In this document: positions 8,122 to 16,849 of the stretch, in pieces
Numbering within the stretch: position 1 is the first letter of the stretch
Layout: the number at the start of each line of letters is the position of its first letter
From: Spirosoma montaniterrae
GTDB taxonomy: Bacteria; Bacteroidota; Bacteroidia; Cytophagales; Spirosomataceae
DNA length: 64,000 nt
Assembly: GCF_001988955.1 (NCBI RefSeq)
Contig: NZ_CP014263.1
Span: 806,001-870,000 of the forward strand
Reading direction: 5' to 3'
Made by a program: the position numbers and the translations under genes
Notes under the pieces: model-generated
The model's input: the letters and a program-made list of their open reading frames with translations, nothing else
Told to the model about the DNA's origin: nothing
Databases searched by the model: none

Positions 8122-8453
8122 TTAAATAAAAATGAAGGCGATGACCGTCCGGTCGGTCCAGGCATTACGTTTCAGGAGCGTAGGTAGTTCGAGCCACCAC
8201 AGCAAAAGCCCCAGAATAAAAACAATACCCAACAAGCGTACTAACGGACCAGCTACATCGGCGGTCCAGTCGAACGCTACGCGGGCACCCGTTGTGTGGA
8301 TGTTGCAGCCGACACTGACGTAGCGTTGGTAGTTGTTTCCGGTGTTTCACTGACTGACGAAGCATGCGACGTAGTGCCTGACGAGTCCTGCGCGAGTAGC
8401 TGTGGTCCAGACAGTAAAAAGCCGACAAGTAGCGTAAGAAGAACGGTTTTCAT
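8122..8453 (-). pseudogene. Small exported/membrane protein, probably frameshifted
   Basis: The ATG at 8453 opens a signal peptide (MKTVLLTLLVGFLLSG...) followed by a Ser/Thr-rich linker and a stop at 8277-8279. In the -1 frame the sequence continues without interruption into VAFDWTADVAGPLVRLLG, a strongly hydrophobic helix and a C-terminal LLKRNAWTDRTVIAF, ending at 8122. One extra base near 8279 would fuse both parts into a ~110-residue protein with a signal peptide, linker and one membrane segment. Either the gene has lost one base or the assembly has; if the break is real, only a 58-residue secreted peptide is made. Family not recognised. Confidence 0.45.
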
Positions 8454-8621
8454 AAAAGAGGTGTGGATAGAAGTAATTGACTGGCACAAAGTTGGCCCAG
8501 CGGCAAACACTTGCGCCATACCTGAAATCCGGTATTTTTCAGTTATCAAACTTCCCGTATCTTCGCTATCGTAACCTGACAGTCAGTTACCTGTAGGACT
8601 GCCGATATCGCTTCGCCACCC

Positions 8622-10091
8622 ATGACCTACCCATTTACGCTGATTGCCCCCGTACTGCCCCACAAGCGTACTGACCTTCTTCGGCTACTTGAACAAATGG
8701 CCCGTGAGCTGGATTGTAATCCGGTACTGCCCTTCGACCGACTGGCTGGGGTGCATTTTGGCCGTGTTATGCTCATCGACGCCGACTCGCCCGGGTTTGC
8801 CCCGCTGTTGTCGATGGAAACAAACTTCGACGGTGACGAGTCGGCGCATCTTGCCGATTTGGCGCAGACTGCCGGACCAGGACTGGCGGAGTTGTTTAGC
8901 CATTGCGAGGGGTTTACCGGCAACGTGCTGACATTCTTGCAGACGCACCGAAAAAAAACGGCAGCTTTTTATCAGGGCCACCCGTACCGAAGCCGTGAGC
9001 AGATTTTGCAGGAGCAGGCGTTGCAACAGAATATCCGCGATTTTCTGGACGCAAACACGGCTTCGCTGGCCGGACTTACGCAACGCAGCATTCGCGAACG
9101 CATTCAGCAGCATATAAAAAGTCAGCCCGATTTTGCCTGGGCCGTGCAAAACCGGGGACTGAGTGCCGTTGGGTTGTGGTGGCAGCAGCACCGGGGGCTG
9201 CTCGGTATTTACGCAACATTGGCCCTGCTCTTCTCGGTAGCGGGGGCGTTGATGCCGGATGCGCCGGAATTTGCTGTGCCAACTGCCCTACGGGTTTGGC
9301 TGTGTGCGCTGGTGGGTGTGCTGTTTGCCATGCTGGCAACGGGCATACGTAAGTTATCGCTTCGGCTGGTGGTGGCTGTTGTGCTGGCGGGATTGCTCAG
9401 TTGTCTGCTACGTGTGGGGTGCGCGTTTCTATACGCGGTTTTGTTGGCGGGCGGGTTAGGTCTCATCCTGCGCTACGGCGTCGTTAGCTGGTGGTTTTGG
9501 GCCTTGAACAAACGAGAGGCCGCCGATAAGCCCGAACGCATTGTAAGCGAGGGCGAACGACTTCCTCGCTTGCTGGCCGTTGAGGATTTAACAACACAAA
9601 ACCAGTTAACCCATCTTGTGCGCCTAAAGCCGTATAGTTTCCGGTGCAGAAGCCTGAAGGTGGTACTAACGGCTATCGACCTGCTGGCGAAACTGCTGTA
9701 TAACAAGGGCAATCTGGGCGGTATTCCAACCATTCACTTTGCCCGATGGGTGCTGATTGACAACGACCAGCGACTGCTGTTCAACAGCAACTACGACGGA
9801 AGCTGGGAAAGCTACCTCGGCGACTTTACTGATAAAGCTGCTGAAGGGCTAACGGCGGTCTGGAGTCATACCATCAACTTCCCGAAAGCATGTGACCTGA
9901 CTGAAGGTGGCGCACGGGATGAGCAACGGTTCAAAAAATGGGCGCGTGCCCACCAGCTACCCACACAGGTCTGGTACAGTGCCTATCCTGAGCTGTCGGT
10001 GCCAAACGTCAACAATAATTCGCGCATTCGCGATGGGCTGTTTTGTCCGCTGTCCGATGCGGCACTGGCCCGCTGGTTTCGGCGGCTGTAA
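8622..10091 (+). CDS. Membrane protein with duplicated peroxidase-associated module
   Basis: A 489-residue protein with two related soluble modules flanking a hydrophobic centre. The N-terminal module has GVHFGRVMLID ... METNFDGDESAHLADL (residues ~43-80); the C-terminal one has IHFARWVLID ... NSNYDGSWESYLGDF (~370-405) and then VWYSAYPELSVPNVNNNSRI. Between them (~190-300) are several membrane helices, with the aromatic/Leu-rich segments typical of a 4-TM bundle. The gene is 32 bases upstream of the DyP-type peroxidase and on the same strand, so the two are likely co-expressed. Such modules recur beside DyP peroxidases; I infer a membrane-bound accessory subunit, but no catalytic residues are identifiable. 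Confidence 0.75.
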   Translation: MTYPFTLIAPVLPHKRTDLLRLLEQMARELDCNPVLPFDRLAGVHFGRVMLIDADSPGFAPLLSMETNFDGDESAHLADLAQTAGPGLAELFSHCEGFTGNVLTFLQTHRKKTAAFYQGHPYRSREQILQEQALQQNIRDFLDANTASLAGLTQRSIRERIQQHIKSQPDFAWAVQNRGLSAVGLWWQQHRGLLGIYATLALLFSVAGALMPDAPEFAVPTALRVWLCALVGVLFAMLATGIRKLSLRLVVAVVLAGLLSCLLRVGCAFLYAVLLAGGLGLILRYGVVSWWFWALNKREAADKPERIVSEGERLPRLLAVEDLTTQNQLTHLVRLKPYSFRCRSLKVVLTAIDLLAKLLYNKGNLGGIPTIHFARWVLIDNDQRLLFNSNYDGSWESYLGDFTDKAAEGLTAVWSHTINFPKACDLTEGGARDEQRFKKWARAHQLPTQVWYSAYPELSVPNVNNNSRIRDGLFCPLSDAALARWFRRL

Positions 10092-10123
10092 TCCACTCCA
10101 CAATCTAACCGCTCAAAAATACG

Positions 10124-11521
10124 ATGAAAGCTCCCGAATCGAATGTCGAACTGGCCGATGTACAGGGCTTGCTGGCGGGCGGCTATGGCAAATTGCCGGT
10201 CGCGCAGTTTATATTGCTGCAAATCATCGATGCCCAACGCGCTACGTACTGGCTCCGGCGGCTTGCCGACGATCTGACGAACGCTGCTCAGAACCCCGAC
10301 GACGGGGCTGTCAATCTGGCGTTTACGCTGTCGGGGTTTCAGGCGTTGGGAATGCCCCAACAGGCGTGGGAACTGTTCAGTCAGGAGTTTCAGCAGAGCA
10401 TGGCTGCACCGCATCGGGCGAAAAAATTGGGCGATCTAAACGAGAGCGACCCCAAACGCTGGCAGTGGGGCGGACCTTCCAACCAACCAATCGACTTGCT
10501 ACTGATGCTCTACGCCCGTAGTCTGGACGAACTCAACGACCGGCTCACTACGTATCAGGCGGGTTTTGCGGCTGGCGGAGTGCAGATTGTTCACCTCCCG
10601 GCAGTGTCGGCCCCGGCATCGCTCGAAAAAGAGCATTTTGGGTTTGTTGACGGTATTTCGCAGCCCGCCGTAGAGGGTCTGCCCCGTTCGGCAACCAACA
10701 GTTTCGCGCAGAATACTACCCGCACCGGTGAGTTTATTCTGGGTTATCCGAATCAGTATAACTGCCTCCCCGACAGAGTTGTATGGCAGAAGTCCGGTCT
10801 GCCCGACGATGATTTTAGTAAGAATGGCACCTACGTAGTGTTTCGGCAGTTGGAGCAGGACGTGCGCGGTTTCTGGACATCGGCGCGGCAGGCGGCTCAA
10901 AAACTACATAAGCGAGCCGATGCCGATACCTGTTTGCAGGTTGCTGCGAAGTGGATAGGCCGCTCGCCCGATGGTACGCCCACTACATACTTTCCCAATA
11001 CCGACAAACAAACCGACAATCAGCCGCCGAACGACTTTGCCTACGCGCAGGCCGACCCGCATGGGCTTGGTTGCCCGCTGGGTGCCCATATTCGCCGGGC
11101 CAATCCGCGCGACGCCCTCGGTCCCACGCCCGACATTTCGGCGGTTGTGTCGAGCAAACACAGGCTGCTACGCCGGGGGCGGCTCTACGGACCTCCGCTG
11201 GTCAATTCGATGGCCCCCGCCGACATGCTGGCCGCACTCGATGAGCAAGCGACCGAAACCGAGCCGCGAGGGCTGTATTTCATCGCCCTGAATGCCAACC
11301 TGAGCCGACAGTTTGAGTTTGTGCAGCAAACGTGGCTGCTGAACGGAAAATTTGGGGGCCTCTACAACGACGCTGACCCGATTATGGGCCGCGCTCCGTT
11401 TACCACTCAGGCCGAACCGTTTGCCCAGCGTACCGATTCGTTGCCAGCATTTGTAACGGTGCGCGGAGGGGCTTATTTCTTCATGCCCGGTCTGCGGGCC
11501 ATTCGTTTGCTAACCGAATAA
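10124..11521 (+). CDS. DyP-type heme peroxidase
   Basis: A 465-residue DyP-family peroxidase without signal peptide, therefore cytoplasmic or at the inner membrane face. The diagnostic GxxDG motif is GFVDG at 173-177 with catalytic Asp176. GAHIRRANPRD provides the candidate proximal heme ligand His322, and RRGRLYG at 350-356 the conserved distal Arg. It is longer than bacterial A/B-type enzymes and fits the larger C/D-like class. Known activity is H2O2-dependent oxidation of bulky organic substrates. Its stop overlaps the ATG of the sensor kinase by one base (TAATG), indicating translational coupling to signalling genes. Confidence 0.9.
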   Translation: MKAPESNVELADVQGLLAGGYGKLPVAQFILLQIIDAQRATYWLRRLADDLTNAAQNPDDGAVNLAFTLSGFQALGMPQQAWELFSQEFQQSMAAPHRAKKLGDLNESDPKRWQWGGPSNQPIDLLLMLYARSLDELNDRLTTYQAGFAAGGVQIVHLPAVSAPASLEKEHFGFVDGISQPAVEGLPRSATNSFAQNTTRTGEFILGYPNQYNCLPDRVVWQKSGLPDDDFSKNGTYVVFRQLEQDVRGFWTSARQAAQKLHKRADADTCLQVAAKWIGRSPDGTPTTYFPNTDKQTDNQPPNDFAYAQADPHGLGCPLGAHIRRANPRDALGPTPDISAVVSSKHRLLRRGRLYGPPLVNSMAPADMLAALDEQATETEPRGLYFIALNANLSRQFEFVQQTWLLNGKFGGLYNDADPIMGRAPFTTQAEPFAQRTDSLPAFVTVRGGAYFFMPGLRAIRLLTE

Positions 11522-13422
11522 TGACCCAAACTCCTCGTTCGACCCGCTTCTGGCTTTGGCTGACCGCGTGCTGGTTGTGGGCGGGCAGTGGCGGCCATGT
11601 GTGGGCAGCCCAGCCACCCGTGCTTACCGTTGGGCCTGATTTCAAGGTGTCGAACCTGCGTGGTCATATCTGGCAGCTCGGTGATTCGGCCACTACGTCG
11701 GCGCAGATGTTTTTAGAGCTGTTTCAGCAAGGGCAGAACGGCGCGGTGCTTCAGGACGAAGTGCCGAACCTCGGCGACGACGACTTTTTGCAATGGGTAG
11801 GTTTTCGACTGCAATACACCGGTCAGAAACCAAAAACGCTTATTCTGGAACTCGACTTTGTAGCTCCCGACGACATCGGTTTCTATGTCTGGCAGGGCAA
11901 CCGTTTGGTAAAGCAAGTGGCGCACACGTCCTGGAAAACACCGCCCCTTGAGCGCGACGTACCGCACCGGGTTCCGGCTTTTCGGTTTGTGGTACAGCCG
12001 GGGCAAACGTACACCTGTGCGCTGCGGCTCCAACAACGGGCGGGTTACCTGGTGCTGCCGGTTCAACTCCACGACGAGCATTACTTCAATACCTACGCTA
12101 CGTTCGTGAATGTGACCCACGGCCTGACGTTGGGTTTTCTGTGTCTGGCGGCCATTATCGGGCTGGCGTTTTATCTGCTGACCAGGCAACGGCTATACGT
12201 GTATTACGTATTGTACGTGATTGGTATAGCCGGTTTTGCCACCGAAGAGCAGGGGTATCTCAACTACTATCTGCTACCGTATTCCGATTTGCTGGCCAGT
12301 CAGCGGGCGTGGCCGTTTTTTTCGCAGCTTGCCGTGATTGGCCATACGCTGTTTGCGATTCAGTTTTTGCACCTCGATCAGCAGCGGTATCGGAAGTGGG
12401 TCATCGCCGGAGCCGTTGTTTGTGCATTCAGCGTAGGGTTGATTCTGGCCTTGCTGGTTGGCATTTCGTTTACCGATACGTTTTACCGAGTGTCGCTCGC
12501 GGTCAGTTTCAGCTATATATCGCTTTCGTTTGTGTATCTGCTGCTGGCCGCCCGCCAAAAACGGCGCGAGTCGTACCTGTACGTGCTGGCCGTTAGCCCA
12601 CTGTTTCTGTCGATTCTGTATGGCGTATTGGCAACCGTTGGCATAGTACCCGAAAACTGGCTGCTGTTTGCCATGATGAGCTATTCGCCTGCCTGGGAAG
12701 TGGGCGTGTTGTGCATCGGCCTGGCCATCAGTTTTAGTTGGGAGCAACGTCAGAAGGTGCGGGCTTTAGAGCAGGCAAACCGAGTGCAGATGCGTATGGT
12801 ACAGGCGTTGGACGAAGCGCAGGAGTCTGAACGACAGCGTATTGCGCAAGATTTACACGACGATGTAGGCAATACGCTCGCAGCCGCAAAAGGAACGCTT
12901 GGTACCATCCTGAACAAACTTATTATCCGTACCGAATTTCCCGAAGTTGCCAAAGCACACACGCTGATCGAAAAAGCCGGGCAGGATTTACGCACCATAA
13001 GCCACAACCTGATGCCCGTCGAATTCAGCAGATACGCCCTGACCGACGTGGTGCGGCAAACCGTTGAGCGGGCCGGTCAGGCGTCGCCGGTGCGGTTTGC
13101 GTATGTGCAGGCCGGTGTGGTTCGTTCGTTGTCTGCCGAGCAGTCGCTGATTATTTATCGCATTATCAACGAATTAATTAGTAACATTCTGAAGCATTCC
13201 GGGGCCAAAACCGCCGTGGTGCAACTGCTGTTTCAGCCCGAAAGCCTCGTTGTGACGGTCGAAGACGATGGAAAAGGATTTTCTAACGTAAATTCTGACC
13301 AGACTGTATCTGGAATTGGCCTGCGGAATGTATCTTCCCGGTCAAATTACTTAGGTGCCCGGCTCGACGTTTCTTCTACAACCACTGGCACCTGCGTAAT
13401 TTTGGAAGTGCCCTATGGCTGA
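11521..13422 (+). CDS. 7TMR-DISM sensor histidine kinase, NarL-partner type
   Basis: A 633-residue kinase: signal peptide, an extracytoplasmic 7TMR-DISM-type beta domain (~45-185), seven membrane helices (~195-410), a short coiled coil, a HisKA_3 dimerisation domain with phospho-acceptor His446 in RIAQDLHDDVGN, and a HATPase_c domain with IINELISNILKHS (N box) and DDGKGF (~580-590). DISM receptors are thought to sense small external ligands, often carbohydrates. The 3' end overlaps the response regulator by 8 bases, so they form a cognate pair. Confidence 0.92.
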   Translation: MTQTPRSTRFWLWLTACWLWAGSGGHVWAAQPPVLTVGPDFKVSNLRGHIWQLGDSATTSAQMFLELFQQGQNGAVLQDEVPNLGDDDFLQWVGFRLQYTGQKPKTLILELDFVAPDDIGFYVWQGNRLVKQVAHTSWKTPPLERDVPHRVPAFRFVVQPGQTYTCALRLQQRAGYLVLPVQLHDEHYFNTYATFVNVTHGLTLGFLCLAAIIGLAFYLLTRQRLYVYYVLYVIGIAGFATEEQGYLNYYLLPYSDLLASQRAWPFFSQLAVIGHTLFAIQFLHLDQQRYRKWVIAGAVVCAFSVGLILALLVGISFTDTFYRVSLAVSFSYISLSFVYLLLAARQKRRESYLYVLAVSPLFLSILYGVLATVGIVPENWLLFAMMSYSPAWEVGVLCIGLAISFSWEQRQKVRALEQANRVQMRMVQALDEAQESERQRIAQDLHDDVGNTLAAAKGTLGTILNKLIIRTEFPEVAKAHTLIEKAGQDLRTISHNLMPVEFSRYALTDVVRQTVERAGQASPVRFAYVQAGVVRSLSAEQSLIIYRIINELISNILKHSGAKTAVVQLLFQPESLVVTVEDDGKGFSNVNSDQTVSGIGLRNVSSRSNYLGARLDVSSTTTGTCVILEVPYG

Positions 13423-14056
13423 ACCTGCTCTAACCATAATTCGTGCGTTGATTGTTGACGACCATCGACTGTTCAACGATGGACTCAAATCCATGCTGGC
13501 TAACGAACCAAGCATCGACGTAGTGGGGCAGGTGTATCAGAGCAAAGACACGCCCAATGCCGTGGCCCGGCTAACGCCCGACATCCTGCTGATGGATTTC
13601 AATATGCCTGGCATCAACGGCCTCGACCTGACCCGCCAACTCCTGCGCGACTGGCCCAGGCTGAATGTGCTGATCCTGAGCATGTACGCCGAACAACGGC
13701 ATATCGACGAGTTCAAAAAAGCAGGCGTGAAAGGATACGTCCTGAAAACTGCCGACGTCGATGAGGTCGTAAAGGCCATTCGGGTTACAGCCGATGGTGG
13801 TATGTACTTTGGTTTGCTCAATACCCGTACCGCTGATCCACACGCTGATGACGGGTTCATGCGTAAGTTTCGGCTGACGCCCCGCGAGGTTGAAGTGATC
13901 GGACTTATTCGGCAGGGGCTTACCAATCCGCAAATTGCTGACCGTATGAACGTGAGTTTCTACACTATCGAAACGCATAGACGTAATGTCTACCTCAAAT
14001 TAGACGTCAACAGCACCGCTGATCTCATCCGATTTATGGAAGAGAACGGAGGTTGA
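13415..14056 (+). CDS. NarL/FixJ-family response regulator
   Basis: A 213-residue regulator with an N-terminal receiver (acidic pocket VDDH at ~15-18, phospho-acceptor Asp61 in LLMDFNMPG, Lys near 110) and a C-terminal LuxR/GerE helix-turn-helix (LTPREVEVIGLIRQGL, then IADRMNVSFYTIETHRRNV). It overlaps the kinase gene by 8 bases. The likely targets are unknown; autoregulation of the peroxidase operon is the simplest guess. Confidence 0.92.
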   Translation: MAEPALTIIRALIVDDHRLFNDGLKSMLANEPSIDVVGQVYQSKDTPNAVARLTPDILLMDFNMPGINGLDLTRQLLRDWPRLNVLILSMYAEQRHIDEFKKAGVKGYVLKTADVDEVVKAIRVTADGGMYFGLLNTRTADPHADDGFMRKFRLTPREVEVIGLIRQGLTNPQIADRMNVSFYTIETHRRNVYLKLDVNSTADLIRFMEENGG

Positions 14057-14064
14057 CCGCCACT

Positions 14065-14829
14065 ATGACAACGCAGATTGTACCACCGCTTTTCCAAAAA
14101 CCAACCATTTTCGCTCCCTTTGCCAACCTGATTGCCGCCGAAAGTACCCGACACGGGGGCGTTAGTCCGGCCCCGTTTGCGTCGCTCAACCTCGGTATCA
14201 ACACCAACGACGATCTGGCCAACGTTTCCGAGAATCGGCGTCGATTCTTCAGCGCAGCAGGAGCCGAATCAATGGGTTTTGCGTCGTCTTATCAGGTGCA
14301 TGGCACAGAGGTTTTACATGCTACCGAAGCGGGTCGGTACGAGGGGTACGACGCGCTGATAACCAATCAGCCCAATTTGCTGGTGGGCGTGACCATTGCC
14401 GATTGTGTTCCGATTTTAATTTACGATGCCGATAAACAGGCTGTAGCGGCCATTCACGCGGGCTGGCGCGGCACGGTCGGCGGTATCGTAAGCAAAACGC
14501 TGACAGCCATGCAAATACAGTTCGGTACTCAGCCCGAAACCTGTTATGCCTACATCGGCACCTGCATTGATGAATGTTCGTTTGAGGTAGGGCCGGAGGT
14601 GGCCGCTCAGTTTATGCCGACCTTCCGGCGCGACGACCTGAACTCGACTAAAAGCTTCATCGATTTGAAAGCCGCCAATCGGCAATTGTTGACTGATTTC
14701 GGTATTCCGGCAAAACAGATTGAACTGTCTGCATACTCTACGGTTCAGCACAACGCCGATTATTTCTCCTATCGGGCCGAAGCCGGGCAAACAGGCCGGA
14801 TGCTGGCTGCCATTGGCATAAAAAAATAA
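14065..14829 (+). CDS. pgeF: Laccase-domain purine nucleoside phosphorylase / polyphenol oxidase (PgeF/YfiH family)
   Basis: A 254-residue protein of the laccase-domain (DUF152) family. The Zn/Cu-binding set is complete: His79 in YQVHGTEV, Cys114 in IADCVPIL and His131 in AIHAGWRG. Members cleave purine nucleosides and in some cases edit peptidoglycan precursors. Start at the ATG 14065, with GGAGG at 14048-14052 as ribosome site lying over the stop of the regulator gene; the alternative TTG at 14053 would overlap it. The 8-base gap suggests it is the last gene of the peroxidase/two-component operon. Confidence 0.88.
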   Translation: MTTQIVPPLFQKPTIFAPFANLIAAESTRHGGVSPAPFASLNLGINTNDDLANVSENRRRFFSAAGAESMGFASSYQVHGTEVLHATEAGRYEGYDALITNQPNLLVGVTIADCVPILIYDADKQAVAAIHAGWRGTVGGIVSKTLTAMQIQFGTQPETCYAYIGTCIDECSFEVGPEVAAQFMPTFRRDDLNSTKSFIDLKAANRQLLTDFGIPAKQIELSAYSTVQHNADYFSYRAEAGQTGRMLAAIGIKK

Positions 14830-14915
14830 ACAAGCCTAATCGGTAAGTCGTTATGTATCTGTACGTAAGTTCTAACGTCTAACTCAACGTTTACAAACTA
14901 AACTTTTCCGCAATC

Positions 14916-15173
14916 ATGGGTATTCTGATATCTATTCTGGTAGGAGCCGTAGCCGGTTGGCTGGCCGACCTCGTTTTCAAACGCTTTTCGTTCTCACTGC
15001 TCACGCAGATTTTGCTCGGTATTCTGGGCGGCTTTGTTGGTGGCTGGATTTTCGGTAACACCTTCTCTACCGGCGCAGGCGGCATTCTCGACCGCATTCT
15101 GACGGCTTTCGTTGGTGCCGTTATCGTTCTCGGCATTGCTGCCCTGATTAAGGGTGCCCGCCGGACAGCGTAG
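14916..15173 (+). CDS. GlsB/YeaQ/YmgE family membrane protein
   Basis: An 85-residue, almost wholly hydrophobic protein with three predicted membrane helices and Gly-rich motifs (LVGAVAGWLADL, GILGGFVGGWIFG), typical of the transglycosylase-associated protein family, often linked to stress. It is followed 6 bases later by a long palindrome that probably ends the transcript. Confidence 0.88.
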   Translation: MGILISILVGAVAGWLADLVFKRFSFSLLTQILLGILGGFVGGWIFGNTFSTGAGGILDRILTAFVGAVIVLGIAALIKGARRTA

Positions 15174-15179
15174 AAGTCA

Positions 15180-15321
15180 AAACCATCAGAACCAGGATTA
15201 GCCAGGATTGTCAAGATTAAACAGGATTTATGCGCTGCGCTTGTTTTACAGAATCAACTGAGCGTAGCGTAGAATCCTGTTTAATCTTGACAATCCTGGC
15301 TAATCCTGGTTCTGATGGTTT
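15180..15321. repeat. 49-bp perfect inverted repeat (CAGGATT family)
   Basis: Arms 15180-15228 and 15273-15321 are perfect complements over 49 bp, around a 44-base loop. Each arm contains three copies of a CAGGATT word (AACCAGGATT, GCCAGGATT, AACAGGATT). The element fills the gap between two convergent genes, and the right arm covers two bases of the acyl-CoA dehydrogenase stop codon. A degenerate half-copy is at 40995-41040, also against a stop codon. Probably a mobile palindromic repeat that can act as bidirectional terminator. Confidence 0.85.
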
Positions 15322-16486
15322 AAATAATTTGCCGGGCAATCACTACTTTCTGAATTTCGCTGGTGCCTTCGCCGATAGTGCAGAGCTTGGCATCGCGGTA
15401 AAAACGTTCGACAGGAAAATCTTTGGTATAGCCGTATCCGCCGAAAATTTGCACGGCTTCATTGGCTACGCGCACGGCGGTTTCTGACGCAAATAGTTTT
15501 GCCATTGCTGATTCTTTCGTAACCGTTTTTCCGGCATCTTTCAAGTCCGCAGCCTGATAGGTCAATAGTTTGGCCGCTTCGATTTCGGTAGCCATATCAG
15601 CCAGTTTAAAGCTGATTCCCTGAAACTTAGCTATCGACTGACCGAACTGTTCGCGTTCGCGGGCGTAGGCCAGAGCCGCATCGTAGGCTCCGTAAGCAAT
15701 GCCCAAACTGAGTGCTGCAATCGAAATGCGGCCTCCATCCAGCACCTTCAGCGATTGAACGAATCCTTCGCCCACCTGACCCAGCCGCTGACTGTCGGGA
15801 ATACGGCAATCCTGAAAAATCATCTCCGCCGTTTCCGACGCCCGCATCCCCAGTTTGTCTTCTTTGCGCCCGCCCGAAAAGCCGGGTGTGCCGCGCTCGA
15901 CCACAAAAGCCGTGGCATTGCGAGACGTATTTGGCTCACCAGTTCGGGCAATCACTACGGCCACGTTGCCGCTTTTGCCGTGGGTAATAAAATTTTTAGC
16001 CCCATTCAGAACCCAGTCGGTGCCATCGCGCACGGCGGTAGTACGCATGTTGCCCGCATCGGAGCCAGTGTTTGGTTCGGTCAGGCCCCAGGCACCAATC
16101 CACTCACCCGTAGCCAGTTGGGGCAGGTAAGTCTGCTTCTGCGTTTCCTTACCGAATAATAAAATATGGTTGGTACAAAGCGAATTGTGGGCCGCCATCG
16201 ATAACCCAATCGCGCCATCCACCCGCGACAGCTCGACAATGGCCGATACATATTCACGATAGCCCAGCCCGGCCCCACCATACTCAACGGGCACCAGCAT
16301 ACCCATCAAACCCTGTTCGCCCAACTGGTGGAATAAATCTATTGGAAAATGCTGCGCTTCGTCCCATTGGCGGCTATTAGGCCGAATTAACCGCTCGCTC
16401 AAATCCCGCACCGATTGAGTAATCAATGCCGACATAGCCGAACGTTCTGATGTACTTACTTGGTTTTCTACAATTTCGCTGACCAT
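15320..16486 (-). CDS. Acyl-CoA dehydrogenase
   Basis: A 388-residue flavoprotein of the acyl-CoA dehydrogenase family with all three domains: N-terminal helical (to ~125), middle beta ([15 protein letters not shown] near 140; [12 protein letters not shown]), and C-terminal helical with [14 protein letters not shown] and [20 protein letters not shown]. The catalytic base is Glu373 in [11 protein letters not shown], the position used by short/medium-chain enzymes. It performs the first FAD-dependent step of fatty-acid or branched-chain acyl-CoA oxidation, passing electrons to ETF. It is monocistronic and ends in the palindromic element. Confidence 0.93.
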   Translation of the reverse strand: MVSEIVENQVSTSERSAMSALITQSVRDLSERLIRPNSRQWDEAQHFPIDLFHQLGEQGLMGMLVPVEYGGAGLGYREYVSAIVELSRVDGAIGLSMAAHNSLCTNHILLFGKETQKQTYLPQLATGEWIGAWGLTEPNTGSDAGNMRTTAVRDGTDWVLNGAKNFITHGKSGNVAVVIARTGEPNTSRNATAFVVERGTPGFSGGRKEDKLGMRASETAEMIFQDCRIPDSQRLGQVGEGFVQSLKVLDGGRISIAALSLGIAYGAYDAALAYAREREQFGQSIAKFQGISFKLADMATEIEAAKLLTYQAADLKDAGKTVTKESAMAKLFASETAVRVANEAVQIFGGYGYTKDFPVERFYRDAKLCTIGEGTSEIQKVVIARQII

Positions 16487-16849
16487 TCTGGTTTACGTTT
16501 ATGTTAATAGTATGTTGATGAATCTGCCCGTATAACGGACAAATACAATATCTTCTTACATAACCACAATATAGGCAAAATAGATACCAAAGGCTACCTG
16601 TTTCGTTCATAGCAAAGTAGAAATAGGTCAAAAAGTTAGCCGGAAATTACTTAACGTAATACTTGCGCTAATTGAACGCCCGAATCGGTGCAGGCTCAAC
16701 GGTTTGGCAGCTAATCGTTCCTGCCTGATAGCTATTCGCTGGCATTCGTAGCGGGTTATAAAAAAACTCCTATTTTTGTGCCGCGCAGCCAATGTGTTGC
16801 TATGTTACCGAAATTGATAACTTTGCAATAAATTTAGCACAATCAATCT
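16487..16849. other. 363-bp intergenic region between divergent genes
   Basis: No gene seen. It separates the divergent acyl-CoA dehydrogenase and UDP-glucose dehydrogenase genes and should hold both promoters. On the plus strand there are two TAnnTTTG matches, TATTTTTG at 16771-16778 and TAACTTTG at 16818-16825. No clear minus-strand element was found. The part nearest the dehydrogenase is AT-rich. Confidence 0.6.
16797..16825 (+). promoter_or_regulatory. Promoter of ugd (TTG-N18-TAACTTTG)
   Basis: TTG at 16797-16799 and TAACTTTG at 16818-16825 are separated by 18 bases, close to the Bacteroidota -33/-7 arrangement. The -7 element is 24 bases before the ugd ATG, giving a short leader. A second possible -7 box (TATTTTTG, 16771-16778) lies upstream. 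Confidence 0.6.

Noticed and set aside
8132..8323. 63-codon plus-strand frame in the small-gene region
   Set aside because: Antisense to the frameshifted membrane protein; the minus strand has the hydrophobic helix and signal peptide.
9907..10521. 204-codon plus-strand frame bridging the membrane protein and peroxidase genes
   Set aside because: Overlaps two well-supported genes in another frame and shows no family features.
15180..15321. Considered as the terminal inverted repeats of an insertion sequence
   Set aside because: Only 44 bases lie between the arms and there is no transposase; it is a palindromic repeat, at most a non-autonomous element.
15230..15487. 85-codon plus-strand frame starting in the CAGGATT element
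   Set aside because: Starts in the loop of the palindrome and continues antisense to the acyl-CoA dehydrogenase.
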